Below are positions 12,901 to 23,496 of a DNA stretch of 64,000 bases, piece by piece (the stretch's first letter is position 1; the number at the start of each line of letters is the position of its first letter). This DNA is from Nemophila menziesii (lineage: Eukaryota > Streptophyta > Magnoliopsida > Boraginales > Hydrophyllaceae), in the NCBI GenBank assembly GCA_029959085.1, contig JARWIR010000061.1:620001-684000 (forward strand). Reading direction: 5' to 3'. The notes below the pieces were generated by a model that was given only the letters and a program-made list of their open reading frames with translations, was not told the origin of the DNA and made no database searches. The translations under genes were made by a program, and so were the position numbers.

Positions 12901-13448
12901 CAAGGTTGCTTATGGAGTGCTCTTGTCTACTATTCGACTCGCACGGAATTCCATGTCAGCATATGTTCTACGTGATGAAAGATGAAGCTGTTAGAGAGAT
13001 ACCAGATAGTTGCATTAAATATCGGTGGACACCTAGTAGTAGTTTGACCTTGAAGGAGAAGTGTCTGTCGGAATACAATCCAACAGACAAGGAGATTGCG
13101 AGGATGGGGTTCTTGAATGCGAAGTGGAAGGATGTGCGGTTCCATGCTGCCCGTAGCAAGCGGGGTTATAACGATGCCCTTGAAGGGTTAACAAACATAG
13201 CGGCACGAGCCAGCAACTACCCGAGCGACGACGGTACTATTCTAAATGTTCCTCCAGTCACTAGTTTGTTTGACGTGGAGGACCCCGAGACTGCCCGCCC
13301 AAAGGGCACAACCACAAAAGCACCGCGCCGTTGCGGCCTATGTAGGTTACCAGGGCATCAAAAGAATAACTGTCCTAGAAACTTACCTCCTGCCGGTTCG
13401 GGAAACAACGGCACTGGTCCTAGTACGCAAGAGCTACCCTTATTTTGA
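9998..13448 (+). pseudogene. MULE transposase (MURA/FAR1-like), one frameshift and one stop
   Basis: Gene model: a 13-nt first exon at 9998-10010 (MDSN + G), an intron 10011-11359 with GTTAGT donor and TGTAG acceptor, then exon 2 from 11360 in phase. About 700 codons, normal for the family. Domains in order: FAR1 DNA-binding domain (about 11440-11790, with CSC and HAEHNHEL), MULE DDE transposase domain (about 12060-12560: VFDATYKTN, LTDGDRSM, AHRLCSWHLNRN), SWIM zinc finger (CSCLLFDSHGIPCQHM near 12920) and a C-terminal zinc knuckle (CGLCRLPGHQKNNC near 13340). One base is missing near 11772, and a TAG at 12540-12542 falls just before the RCESMN motif that holds the catalytic Glu. A domesticated FRS gene is the alternative, but the lesions and the position inside TSD-flanked ends favour a transposon gene. 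Confidence 0.85.
10652..11258 (+). repeat. 99-bp tandem array in the transposase intron, six units
   Basis: The word GACTCTAAATAAG starts at 10652, 10751, 10850, 10949, 11048, 11147 and 11246: an exact 99-bp step six times with no indel. Each unit has four WRKY W-box cores (TTGACT, the inverse GGTCAA in CGGTCAAGG, TTGACT again, and GGTCAA), two of them forming the dyad TTGACTTTTGGTCAA. The array ends about 100 bp before the splice acceptor. It could act as an intronic enhancer. Confidence 0.95.
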
Positions 13449-13981
13449 GAATTAAGTGTTTTAAATCCCGACGTGGATTATCTTATAACTATTAGGTTTA
13501 TTTTGTACCGGATCTTTACCGGCTTGTAATATTTTCTAAGTACTATGTTGGCCTCCTTTATTGTAATCCCGTATTTCATTATCGTATAAGTATTTTGAAT
13601 CTTAGCCAATATTTTTAATATTTTGAATGTAGATTTTTTTTCTAAAATACTTGTCACGGAGGTGCCGGAGGGAACGAGACTAAACTTTACAAAACCGGTA
13701 TGAGAATTTCTTGTAAGTTTATTTATAAAAAGCTAAATTATATGTTTAAAAAAATTAAAGATCTAGTCTTGTCTTAGACTTGAAGTATACCAACCAAATT
13801 TATTCCTTAATTTACTACTACCTCCCCCTTTTAACTTACTACTCATTTATCACAAGATCTTGTACAATATTTGCTATCAATCAAACTAAATGCTAACCCT
13901 TCTATAAATATACTAAATCTCCTTATAACTTATCACATTAAGTTCCTTCCATTACATTCAACCTACCAAGCAAAGAAGAAA
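13449..13981 (+). promoter_or_regulatory. Intergenic region with TATA box of the first GRF-like gene
   Basis: TATAAATA lies at 13903-13910, about 70 bp before the proposed ATG at 13982. The 60 bp upstream of it (ACAAGATCTTGTACAATATT...) is duplicated before the next gene at about 14899-14956, so promoter and gene were copied together. 13449-13640 would be the transposase 3' UTR. Confidence 0.6.
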
Positions 13982-14672
13982 ATGGCTCACCATGTAATAT
14001 ATTCTAGTTTCACCAATTAGTTAGTTTTTATCATTTACATGCCCGTTCGATTATATACTTGCATGTTTTTTTTTTTTTGGTCTCATCTATTTTCGTTAGT
14101 AAAGTTGGCCGAGATGGTGTACATAGCACATGCATGGAAGCTTTCCCATTGAAGACATATAGATGTTTATCAAAGGAAGGTTATGAATTAAATCAACTAT
14201 TTGTCCTTTCTATTTTTAATTTTTTGGGTTTAGTACACAAAAGATTAAAATGAAGTTGGATTAATTTTTTTTTCATGCTCACTTTATGTAGGAAATGGAC
14301 TCCTCGGCACAAGCTTATCCGAACGACTACTCGCGGGTCGGATGGAGCTCGTATGAAAAGAACGTGACGCTCCGTTACAATTACGGCTATTGCCGTTGTG
14401 ACAAAAAATGCAACATCCACGTGTCCGACTTAGACAGCCACGGCAACCATGACAAGTTGTACCATCGCTGTCCCACTCACGGCTTCGTAAGGTGGGCTCA
14501 CCCTTACCATATTGACTGGGGAGGTTTTTTGAACGATAGTAGTGACGTGAACAACTACGGTGATAGACAAATAATACCCGAAGCCGACCGTTTTGGGTCA
14601 AACCGAATCACCGGTTTGTTGTTGGGGGTTATTTTCATCATGTTTGCAATAATCTTAAAATTGGTATTTTAG
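13982..14672 (+). CDS. Small GRF-like zinc-finger protein with C-terminal membrane anchor, copy 1
   Basis: The main open frame runs from 14295 (125 codons). A likely extra 5' exon at 13982-13993 (MAHH) joins in phase across an intron with GTAATA donor and TGTAG acceptor at 14291. The middle reads CRCDKKC...NHDKLYHRC...GFVRW, the layout of a GRF-type zinc finger (CxC, N-x-G-R-like turn, Cys, F-x-W), with HDK where GRF is usual and His where the last Cys is usual. The last 22 residues (ITGLLLGVIFIMFAIILKLV) are one hydrophobic helix, so a tail-anchored protein is likely. The finger would bind nucleic acid or protein; the function is unknown. It is a tandem duplicate of the gene at 15354, and the frame is intact. 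Confidence 0.65.
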
Positions 14673-15353
14673 GTGTTGTGTACTAAAATCCCGTTATTTG
14701 ATACGGACTATTTTAATTTTTTGGTTGATCCGTGGGATATAACGTTTGTATTTCTTTTGTCTAACCAAATAGATTGCCATTACTATTGTGGTAAACTAGT
14801 AGTTGGTTTGAATAATATTGGTTTGTGTCAAATCTTATAAGTTAATTCTACCTACCTATTTTACTACTACCTTACTAATAAATTTGGAAGCTTTAATACA
14901 AGATCTTCTCCAATATTTGCTTCCCATCACACTAAATGATATTCCTACTATAAATAAAGCGTGTGACTTTATTCAACTTCACAAGCAATTCATACACCTT
15001 TTATACACAAGGAAGAAATCCTCATTCAAGTAAGCTTTTCTTCCGTAGCATTAATGTAGTATTTAGTGCACACAATTGTTAATTTTCCATGCAAATAAAG
15101 GTGGTGTTGCTACATTCAATTTTCATGCATGAAGAAGATTTAATATACTTTATTTAATAATATAATTATATAAAATATTGTATTCATACATTATATAGAT
15201 TTGATTAATAAAATATATTATTTTGTATACAAATATATATATATATATAAATTAATACAATAAATTTAGATACATGAATACATTATATTACTACGTATAC
15301 TATTTTTAGGTTTTTATAAATAATACTTGTATTAATAATATATGGTTCAGGCA
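14673..15353 (+). promoter_or_regulatory. Intergenic region with TATA box of the second GRF-like gene
   Basis: TATAAATA at 14949-14956 matches the box of copy 1, and the preceding 50 bp are clearly homologous. 15120-15340 is AT-rich and probably a 5' intron. TTCAG at about 15346-15350, just before the ATG, is a possible acceptor, mirroring TGTAG in copy 1. Confidence 0.55.
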
Positions 15354-15764
15354 ATGGAGTCGTCGACAAGAAATGGAAGCTCGAGTGATCACGTTTGGTA
15401 TGAAGGAGTCAACTCTTACGAAGCTAACATGATATTACGTTACAAATACACCTGTTGTCGTTGTGGGAAAATGTGCAACCTCTACTTGTCCGACATAGAC
15501 GAGTACGTACACGGGAACCACGACAAGTTATACCATGGTTGTCTCCATCCCGGGTTTGTTTGTTGGGACCTACCTTACTATATGGATAGGGGACGTTTGG
15601 TTTCGGAGGGGAGTGCCGTGAACAACTACGGTGGCCGACCTATGTTTCACGAAGAAGAAGTTATGTTTCCCGAAGCCGAACGTTTCGCCTCAAACCGTAT
15701 AACCGGTTTTTTAGTGGTGGTCATCGTCATATTGATTGCGATAATTTTAGAACTTTTATTTTAA
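15354..15764 (+). CDS. Small GRF-like zinc-finger protein with C-terminal membrane anchor, copy 2
   Basis: I start it at the ATG of MESSTRNGSS (15354) because it aligns with MDSSAQ of copy 1. An in-frame ATG lies 12 nt upstream, but a TTCAG splice acceptor sits between the two. 136 residues. It shares with copy 1 the block CCRCGKMCNLYLSDIDEY, GNHDKLYHGC, GFVCW, the VNNYGGR linker, the PEAERFASNRITGF junction and a C-terminal hydrophobic helix (LVVVIVILIAIILELLF). The residues around the finger are conserved while the linker has gained about ten residues (FHEEEVM), which suggests selection on the finger and the anchor. The gene is intact. The step between copies is about 1.05 kb. Confidence 0.65.
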   Translation: MESSTRNGSSSDHVWYEGVNSYEANMILRYKYTCCRCGKMCNLYLSDIDEYVHGNHDKLYHGCLHPGFVCWDLPYYMDRGRLVSEGSAVNNYGGRPMFHEEEVMFPEAERFASNRITGFLVVVIVILIAIILELLF

Positions 15765-16318
15765 GTGTCGAGTACTTTTATCCCGTTATGTTTTACGGAC
15801 GATTTTGCTTTTTGTCTTGGTCCGGCGGATATTAGGTTAACTTTCTTATTTTCCTATGTTATTCTATGGTATTTTTAATATTTAACATAGTAAAATTCTA
15901 AATTTTTAGTATGGTATTAGAATTTTATTAATACTAAGTAGATAATATTTTTTTTATACATATATATATATATATATACATATAATTTAATTTAAGCAAA
16001 TATACGTTATTTAATTGCTAAATAAATTAAATTCATACAACACACACGGTTTGGTTGGTCTTTATGCTTGATTGGCCAAAAGATAGCAAAACACAAATTT
16101 TCGTTTTGAAAGAAGTATTATAAAAATAAAATAAAAATAGACTACATTAATAGCCTCCAAAATGTCATTTCCATAACATCAATCAGATTGCATGTATCCA
16201 AGCTACATTGGAAGGCAACATTGGAAGATGAAGAGCTCCTTCCAAACGTTAAAACACCACCACCACAACACCTCCCCTTTTCCATTACAAGTCCACTAAA
16301 CCACCATATCCATAAGCC
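15765..16318 (+). other. AT-rich spacer, possible promoter
   Basis: It holds a short (TA)n tract at 15958-15978 and a TATA-like TATTATAAAAATA near 16117. No coding frame is apparent. The sequence becomes CA- and CC-rich (CCACCACCACAACACC) from about 16250, like a plant 5' UTR. Confidence 0.4.
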
Positions 16319-16795
16319 ATGTACGCAACTGATTCGTAGAACTCATCCATTGATGAGGAACATGACTCGCTCAAGCAAGTGGTGGTGCATTCTCGTCATA
16401 AAGCCATGGCCTCCAAGAGAAAGAGGCGTCGATTCGGATCTTTACCAGCCGCCGTGGGAGAGTTGCAGGTCTCGTTGGAACCAACCCCGTTAGCCGTTGT
16501 CTACCCCGATGATGCCGATTTTGAAGTCCCGCCACCTTTTTCCGTAGGAGAACCCCAAGAAACCCTTGCTTTACCACCAACAATCCTAACCCTACCAAAC
16601 CCAAGCCTAGCCCTCCCTACCGCCATAACAACACCACCCAACTTGCTTCAATCAAACACCTCACCACCACCGTCTTCTCTTCCACCTACTACCAAAACAA
16701 CACCACTTTATTTAACCTACACCGCCACCATGGGTAATGTGAAAGATGAAGAGATCAAGGAGAAAATGTTGGACTCACTTCCAAATCAAAGCTAA
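16319..16795 (+). pseudogene. Unrecognised proline-rich protein gene with a stop at codon 7
   Basis: An ATG at 16319 is in frame with a long open block but is cut by TAG at 16337-16339. After it the frame runs to 16795. The product has a basic patch (KRKRRRFGSLP) that could be a nuclear signal, then an acidic spot (PDDADFEVPPPF), a long Pro/Thr/Leu-rich low-complexity stretch and a short charged tail (NVKDEEIKEKMLDSLPNQ). I recognise no domain. The next ATGs in frame are at 16379 and 16406, so a shortened protein could still be made. It may be a cargo gene of the MULE. Codon use and composition resemble the gene at 26413, but I saw no homology between them. Confidence 0.4.
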
Positions 16796-16920
16796 TGGGT
16801 TAGGGTTTTTAAGTATTTTAATTTAAATCTTTCCGTATTTTAATGTTTAAGTTTGTGGATGGTGTTTTGGTGTTTAAGTATTTTGTAATCCATTAAGTAT
16901 GATTGTATGAATGTGTTTTG

Positions 16921-17005
16921 ATTCATTTACGAAGGTGAAGGAGAGAAGTAGGTTGAATGAGGCCACATTCAATCTTCTTCAATCATGCCTTCATCGTAAA
17001 TGAAT
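16921..17005 (+). other. Imperfect 85-nt hairpin, miRNA-precursor-like
   Basis: ATTCATTTACGA at 16921 pairs with TCGTAAATGAAT ending at 17005, and the pairing continues inward with bulges to GGTTGAATG / CATTCAATC around a loop of about six bases (AGGCCA). Roughly 29 of 39 positions pair. It lies in the likely 3' UTR of the gene at 16319. Confidence 0.5.
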
Positions 17006-17355
17006 GATTTTGTGGAAATTTAGTCGTTTTTATGGAATTTTCGTTGTAGTTGTTAAAGATTAGTTGGTTTTGTTGAAATTAGTATTTTTTTCTAATTTCT
17101 GTAACCTTCAACGAATGAAAAACGAAAAAAAAAGAATAAAAAAACAAAACAAAATGGGAAGAACCAAAACAAAACCAAAAAATTTGGATTAAAAAAATAG
17201 AATTATTTTTAAAAATGTTTTATTCAAAAAAGGACAAAATTATCCACTAAAAACCTTTATCCAAAATAACTTAAAACAAAAATAAATAATTAATTATCCA
17301 ATTCAAAATATAGCCTTAATAATTTTATTTTAACACATACCACAACGATAGCTTC
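17006..17355. other. No gene recognised
   Basis: AT-rich, A-run-rich spacer between the hairpin and the 3' end of the split GRF-like gene. It is probably the 3' UTR of both converging genes. Confidence 0.4.
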
Positions 17356-17443
17356 TTATTTCATAGCAATAATCGCTAACAACGCAACTAAAACGAAACA
17401 AAAAAAATAAATAACCATTTTCATGTCATCCAAGTTCACCATG
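17356..17443 (-). pseudogene. 3' part of GRF-like gene copy 3, cut off by the CACTA insertion
   Basis: Minus-strand frame from the CACTA border to a TAA at 17358-17356. It encodes a short linker and a hydrophobic helix (MVIYFFCFVLVALLAIIAMK), the same kind of C-terminal anchor as in the two GRF-like genes at 14295 and 15354. The codon phase at the border agrees exactly with that of the 5' part ending at 25761 when one copy of the ATG TSD is counted, so the two parts were one gene before the insertion. Confidence 0.8.
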
Positions 17444-17770
17444 CACTACTTCCGCACAAGTCTCTAGCGATTAAATTTCTCGCGACTACTTGATGTAGTC
17501 GCTAAAGATAGAAGCATTCGCGACTACAAATCTCTAACGACTACATGGTATGTTTCGCGACTACCAAGTAGTCGTTAATAATTTTTGCTTTTTTCGACTA
17601 CATGATGTAGTCGTTAATGGGTTTTAGTATTTTTTAATTATTTTCCCACTGCCAACGTGTAGTCGCTAGAGTCATGATCATTTAACGACTACTTCATGTA
17701 GTCGTTAGTAGTAATTTCTAACGACTACATTTGACTATTTGGCGACTACACGTGTAGTCGCGAGTAGTGT
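17444..17770 (+). repeat. Left terminal and subterminal repeats of the CACTA element
   Basis: After the CACTAC end come at least ten copies, in both orientations, of CGACTAC / GTAGTCG, many as small palindromes such as CGACTACATGATGTAGTCG. In En/Spm such subterminal motifs are bound by the TNPA-type protein for excision and promoter control. Confidence 0.9.
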
Positions 17771-17885
17771 AGCGTGTTTTCCAATAACTTGCGAATTGCT
17801 TTACCCAATACACCATTATTATATAATTTCTCTTTCTTTCTCTCAAATCTCTCCCAATTTTTTTCCACAATTCATCATTAAAAAT

Positions 17886-18335
17886 TATTTCAACACTTGG
17901 AAAAGCTTTCCCGGTTCAATCATCAAGTGGGACCACCTCAATTATCAATTTTTATTTCCAAACTTGCCCAAAAGTAGGTATTTTTTGTACCATAAAACTC
18001 TTTCAATATATCTTTTACTTTCATTCAATTGTGTAGTAAATGTTAAATAGTATCACTTATTAGGTATTTCAACACATGGGCAAGCTTTCCCGGGTCAAAC
18101 ATCAACGTGGGGCCGCCTCAATCATCAATTTTTCATTCCAAATTTGCCCAAAAGTAGGTATTTTTTGTTCCATAAAACTCTTTCAAATTTCTTATACTTT
18201 CATGCAATTGTATAATAAATGGTAAATATTATCACTTATTAGGTATTTCAACACGTGGACAAGCTTTCCCGGGTCAAACATCAACGTGGGACCGCCTCAA
18301 TTATCAATTTTCCCTTCCGAATTTGCCAAAAAGTA
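17886..18335 (+). repeat. 179-bp tandem repeat upstream of the CACTA transposase
   Basis: The word AAGCTTTCCCGG recurs at 17903, 18082 and 18261, two exact 179-bp steps, about two and a half copies. Copies 2 and 3 begin after TATTAGGTATTTCAACAC. The array lies in the 5' region of the transposase gene and may duplicate promoter or leader-intron sequence. Confidence 0.85.
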
Positions 18336-18460
18336 TGTGTCTTTTTCATCCTTTCCTTATTTGATTACAAATCTATAGTTAATGCTAAATATATAATATC
18401 ATTATGTATATATCTATAATCATTTATTAATTTCATGTGAATTATAAATAATTATATTAA

Positions 18461-18462
<2 letters not shown>

Positions 18463-18512
<50 letters not shown>

Positions 18513-18515
18513 TTT

Positions 18516-18588
<73 letters not shown>

Positions 18589-18840
18589 ATATATATATAT
18601 TTGTATGATATATATTTGTATGATATATTATTGTATGTTGCTATATTTTGTGTGCTTTTAATTCTATATTTATTTATTTAATCGGTGATGTAATAATTTT
18701 TTTCATTTTATATTTATTTATTTAATCGGTGATGTAATAATTTTTTTTTATTCATTTATGTAATCGGTGATGTAATAATTTTTTCTCGTTTTATTTTAAT
18801 GTATTTATTTGGTGATGTAATAATTTTTTTCTTTCATTTT
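18463..18840. repeat. (TA)n microsatellite followed by a GGTGATGTAATAATTTTTT repeat
   Basis: 18463-18610 is almost pure TA with a few TTTAT breaks. Then GGTGATGTAATAATTTTTT recurs four times between about 18683 and 18830 at spacings of 38-48 bp. It ends about 40 bp before the transposase ATG. Confidence 0.9.
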
Positions 18841-18877
18841 ATTTATGTTGTATTCTTTCATATTGTAATAGTTGACT

Positions 18878-21800
18878 ATGGCTTCGGGTATTGATAAGAG
18901 TTGGATTGGTACGGCTCATAAAGTTTCGCGTGAATTCATTAAGGGGATAGAACCATTCCTTGCTTTTGCTGAAAAAAATAAACATCCTGGTGAAGAAACA
19001 ATTTATTGTCCGTGTAATCAGTGTTCGAATTATCGTAGGTATCCGGTTGACAAAGTTAGGTCACATCTATTTCTGCATGGGTTTTTGGAGACGTATGATA
19101 TTTGGACAAAGCATGGTGAGCCCGAGGATATTCCAGAGACTCGATATGAAGAAAATGAAATGTTGGATGTATACGATGATTTGAGACCTAATTACGAGGT
19201 TGGTGGTCATTCTGGTGACACCGAGATCACAGACTCTAACAGTACAGCTCGTGACAAATTCGAAAAGATGTTTTCCGATTTAGAGACCGAGTTATACCCT
19301 GGTTGTGATGTCATGAGTTCATTAAATTTCATTGCGAAGCTACTGCACGTGAAGGTGAAGAACAAGTGGTCTAACACGTCTTTCACCGAGTTGCTTCAGC
19401 TTTTATGCCGTGTGTTGCCCAAACCTCATACGTTGCCCGATTCATACGAGGCGTGCAACAAGAAGTTAAAAAATTTAGGTATGGGTTACGAGACCATCGA
19501 TGTTTGCGTGAACGATTGTGCTTTGTTTTACAAGGAGAATGCCTCCCTTGAAAAGTGTCCAGTATGTAATGAATCCAGATGGGACCCGAAGAAGGGTCTG
19601 AAAGTAGCGCATAAGAAACTCAGATATTTCCCGATTGCCCCTAGGCTGCAGCGACTTTATGCTTCGAGGCACACTGCCGAAAATATGATCTGGCACCAAA
19701 CAGGGAAGAATACAGATCCAGATTTGTTGCGTCATCTAGTTGACGGAGACAGTTGGAAGAGATTTGTTCAGTTACATCCCGAGTTTGCTAGTGAACCTCG
19801 GAACGTCTTCTTGGGTTTGGGTATCGATGGCTTTTGCCCATTCTCTATGCAAAACAACTCGTACAGCATGTGGCCGGTTATATTGACCGTCTACAACTTA
19901 CCACCGTGGGAGTGTATGAAGGAGACGACATTCCAGCTATGTTTGTTGATTCCGGGACCCCGTTCACCCGGCAAGGACATGGACGTCTTTCTTCGTCCTG
20001 TTATAGATGAGTTGGACGAGTTGTGGGGTAAAAGGATTATTACTTATGATGCCCACAAGAAGGAAGAGTTTACTATGAAGGTTTGTTTGTTGTCTACGAC
20101 TAACGATTTTCCCGCTAGGACATACACCTCAGGATGGTCGGGTCAAGGTTACAAAGCTTGTCCAGAATGCATGGATTCTACTCCGTCATTGAGCGTGAAG
20201 AAAGGGGTTGCTTACTTCGACCACAGACGTTGGTTACCTATCAAACATCGTTTTAGAGACGAAAAAGTTTTGTACAAGAAACCCACTGATAGGCGCCCAC
20301 CGAAGAAATATAAACCTGCCGATATTCAGACACAGTTAGATGGCCTTCCCATTCTGCTTCCCGGGAAACACAAGGACTTTGGGGGAAAGATCGTGAAGCC
20401 AGATGTTAATCGGCGATTCAATTGGAAGAAAAAGAGTATTTTCTATCGTTTACCTTATTGGTCAGAAAACCTGTTGAAACATAACATTGATGTTATGCAT
20501 TGCGAGAAAAATATGTGTGATGCTCTTCTTGGCACAGTAATAGGTCTTGATGGAAAACTTAACAAAGACAACGTGAAAGCGAGAATTGATCTCAAGGAAA
20601 TGAATATCAGGCCAGATTTGTGGTTGCAAGAGAAAAATGGTAAGAATGTAATGCCTCGAGCTAATTATATGTTAACCACCGAAAAAAGGAAAGTATTTCT
20701 TGATTGGTTGAAGGCACAGAAGTTTCCCGATGGATTCGCATCGAGTTTGAGAAATAACGTTCAAAGCGACTTAGGCAAGATTATAGGAATGAAATCTCAC
20801 GACTGTCACGTGATGATGCAGTACCTATTCGTGGCTAGTCTCCCAGGGCTTTTCGAAGACAAAGCGATAAGTGACGCGATTATCGGGCTAGCCAACGTGT
20901 TTCGAGTTGTGTGTAATAAAAATCTGAGTCGGAAAAAGTTAGAAAAGGAGAAGAAGAAAGTGGTTGAAGTTATGTGTAGACTGGAGATGATTTTACCTCC
21001 CGCGTTTTTCGATATAATGATCCACTTGGTCATTCATTTATACGACGAGGCTTTGTTTGGGGGACCGGTTCAGATGCGTTGGATGTACCCGTTTGAGCGG
21101 TATCTAAAGAAATTAAAGGAGTACATACGAAACCCGGCTAGGCCAGAGGGTTCAATCGCCGAGGGATACGTTGTAGAGGAGACTTTGACATTCATATCGC
21201 GTTACCTTAAAGAAGAAAAAACAAAGTTTATGATCCGGGTAGATATACCGATATCGAAGCTCAACCTAAAGATTTGTCCGTATTTAAGAGCCAATGTATT
21301 CCTATAGGTAAAAAAGAGTATGGTAATTTGCATTACAACGAGAAGGAGCAAATCGACTGGTATATCCTACTTAATTGCGATGAAATCCAACATTTGATGA
21401 CGTAAGGTTTCAATTTATTTATTGAATGTTTATTCAATTTATTTAATAAATGTTAATTCATTGTTGATCGTCAAATGTGCAGAGAACACAAAGCCACGTT
21501 ATCGGGTTCCCCAGACGAAAAAGATAGGAAACACCGGCAAAATTTCCGAGACTGGTTTCTGCATAAGGTATAGATCCATTCAAATACAAAATTAATATTC
21601 CATTTTAGGAAACATTGTTATAACTGTTTATGCTTGTAGGTTTATGAAATGGAAAAAGAAGGTGATGCATTCGCTACAAGTGAGATGATTTCATTGGCTA
21701 GTAAGTCTCATGGTGCAGTTTATAAGTACGATTCATGTGTTGTGAATGGTGTTAAATGGGTCACTAAAGGGAAGGGTGAAACAAGGGTGACACAAGATTA

Positions 21801-22387
21801 CGGGGTATCCGCCATCTACAATGGAATACCGTTTTACGGTGAATTGGTCAAGGTTGTAGAGATCACATATGACGATGACTGTTCTGTTGTGCTGTTCGAG
21901 TGTAATTGGTATGACACGAGTAAACCGAGGAAAGAGCATGGGGTAACTCTTGTCAACACGTCTAATTTTTTTTGGCAATCAGAGCCGTACATCTTAGCTA
22001 CTCAAGCAAAAAAAGTTTTTTACATAGACGAGATTAGTTTAAGGAAATCGCAAAAAGGTTGGAAAGTAGTATGGGAACTCAATGATAGACATGGATGGAG
22101 TCCTGAGTTATGGGGTGCAGAGTCAATGCCCACTGGTGGGGATACGAGTGTCGATATCCCTTTAGTGAATACCGAGACGATTTCCGATCCGGTGAACTTG
22201 GCATCCACTGAGGAGATCGAGATTGACCCTGCTCATTTTTTTTGTTGCTTTGAATTTTGATACGGTTGTTGATGAAAACGAGGAAATTGAAGATGACACC
22301 TTGGATGAGTACGGTGATGAGGAAGAACCCATTGAGGTTGATAGTGATGGCGAACCTATAGTTGTTAGTGGATATGATTCTGAGTAG
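18878..22387 (+). pseudogene. CACTA transposase, TNPD/TNP2-like (Transposase_21)
   Basis: Start chosen at the ATG 18878 (MASGIDKSW). Exon 1 is open to 21307. Domains: transposase-associated N-terminal domain with CPCNQC (about residues 1-80), Transposase_21 with LGLGIDGFCPF and CPECMDST (about 200-470), DVMHCEKNMCDALLGT, and the DUF4218 block (MIHLVIHLYDEA...GPVQMRWMYPFERYLKKLKEY). A 1-nt shift near 21240 moves the tail out of frame. Reading resumes to 21402, then short exons at about 21481-21568 and 21640 onward carry a DUF4216 block (GVSAIYNGIPFYGELV...LFECNWYD). A second shift in the T run near 22230 precedes an acidic C-terminus ending at TAG 22385-22387. The protein would cut at the CACTA ends. 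Confidence 0.9.
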
Positions 22388-22460
22388 GAGTTTTTTTTTT
22401 GGGTTTATTTGTATTAAAACATTTTATTTACTTAAACTTTTTATATTTGGGTGAATTGAC

Positions 22461-23390
22461 TCTAAACACTTAACTTTAACTCTAAACACTTAACTTTGAC
22501 CACAAACACTTAACTTTAACTCTAAACACTTAACTTTGACCACAAACACTTAACTTTGACTCTAAACACTTAACTTTGACTCTAAACACTTAACTTTGAC
22601 TCTAAACACTTAACTTTGACCACAAACACTTAACTTTGACTCTAAACACTTAACTTTGACTCTAAACACTTAACTTTGACCACAAACACTTAACTTTGAC
22701 TCTAAACACTTAACTTTGACTCTAAACACTTAACTTTGACCACAAACACTTAACTTTGACTCTAAACACTTAACTTTGACCACAAACACTTAACTTTGAC
22801 CACAAACATTTAAGTTTGACTCTAAACACTTAACTTTGACTCTAAACACTCAACTTTGACCACAAACACTCAACTTTGACCACAAACACTTAACTTTGAC
22901 TCTAAACACTTAACTTTGACTTTAAACACTTAACTTTGACTCTAAACACTTAACTTTGACTCTAAACACTCAACTTTGACCACAAACACTCAACTTTGAC
23001 CACAAACACTCAACTTTGACTCTAAACACTCAACTTTGACCACAAACACTTAACTTTGACTCTAAACATTTAACTTTGACCACAAACACTTAACTTTGAC
23101 CACAAACACTTAACTTTGACTCTAAACACTTAACTTTGACTCTAAACACTTAACTTTGACCACAAACACTTAACTTTGACTCTAAACATTTAACTTTGAC
23201 CACAAACACTTAACTTTGACCACAAACACTTAACTTTGACTCTAAACACTTAACTTTGACTCTAAACACTTAACTTTGACCACAAACACTTAACTTTGAC
23301 TCTAAACACTTAACTTTGACTCTAAACACTTAACTTTGACCACAAACACTTAACTTTGACCACAAACACTTAACTTTGACCACAAACATT
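22461..23390 (+). repeat. 20-bp minisatellite, about 46 units, with a W-box core at most unit ends
   Basis: There are two unit types, TCTAAACACTTAACTTTGAC and CACAAACACTTAACTTTGAC, mixed in irregular order. The period is exactly 20 bp through 930 bp with no indel (three units fill each 60 bp). At almost every junction the sequence reads TTTGACT or TTTGACC, a WRKY W-box core. The array begins 73 bp after the transposase stop. Confidence 0.97.
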
Positions 23391-23496
23391 AATTTATTTT
23401 TGAAATTAATTTAAATGATTATTTGGTATTGAATTAAAATATTGGATAATTGTATAGCGTTTAGTGTTTTTTTTGGAAAAGAAAAAAAAAAAAATT

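Noticed and set aside
9998..13448. Reading the FAR1/MULE/SWIM gene as a domesticated FRS/FHY3-type host gene
   Set aside because: It has a frameshift and a stop, lies within TSD-flanked ends, and is accompanied by transposon-type genes. A mobile transposase fits better, though the domain order is the same.
14673..17355. Right end of the MULE placed just after the GRF-like genes rather than at 42030
   Set aside because: I looked for an inverted copy of the 9124 terminus and a 9-bp repeat in this stretch and found neither. The match at 42030 is the only one seen. The short, diverged repeats keep this open, as stated under the element.
22461..23390. Regular 20-bp repeats suggestive of a CRISPR-like array
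   Set aside because: There are no spacers. The units abut and differ at a few positions, it is a plant genome, and it sits inside a CACTA element. It is a minisatellite.
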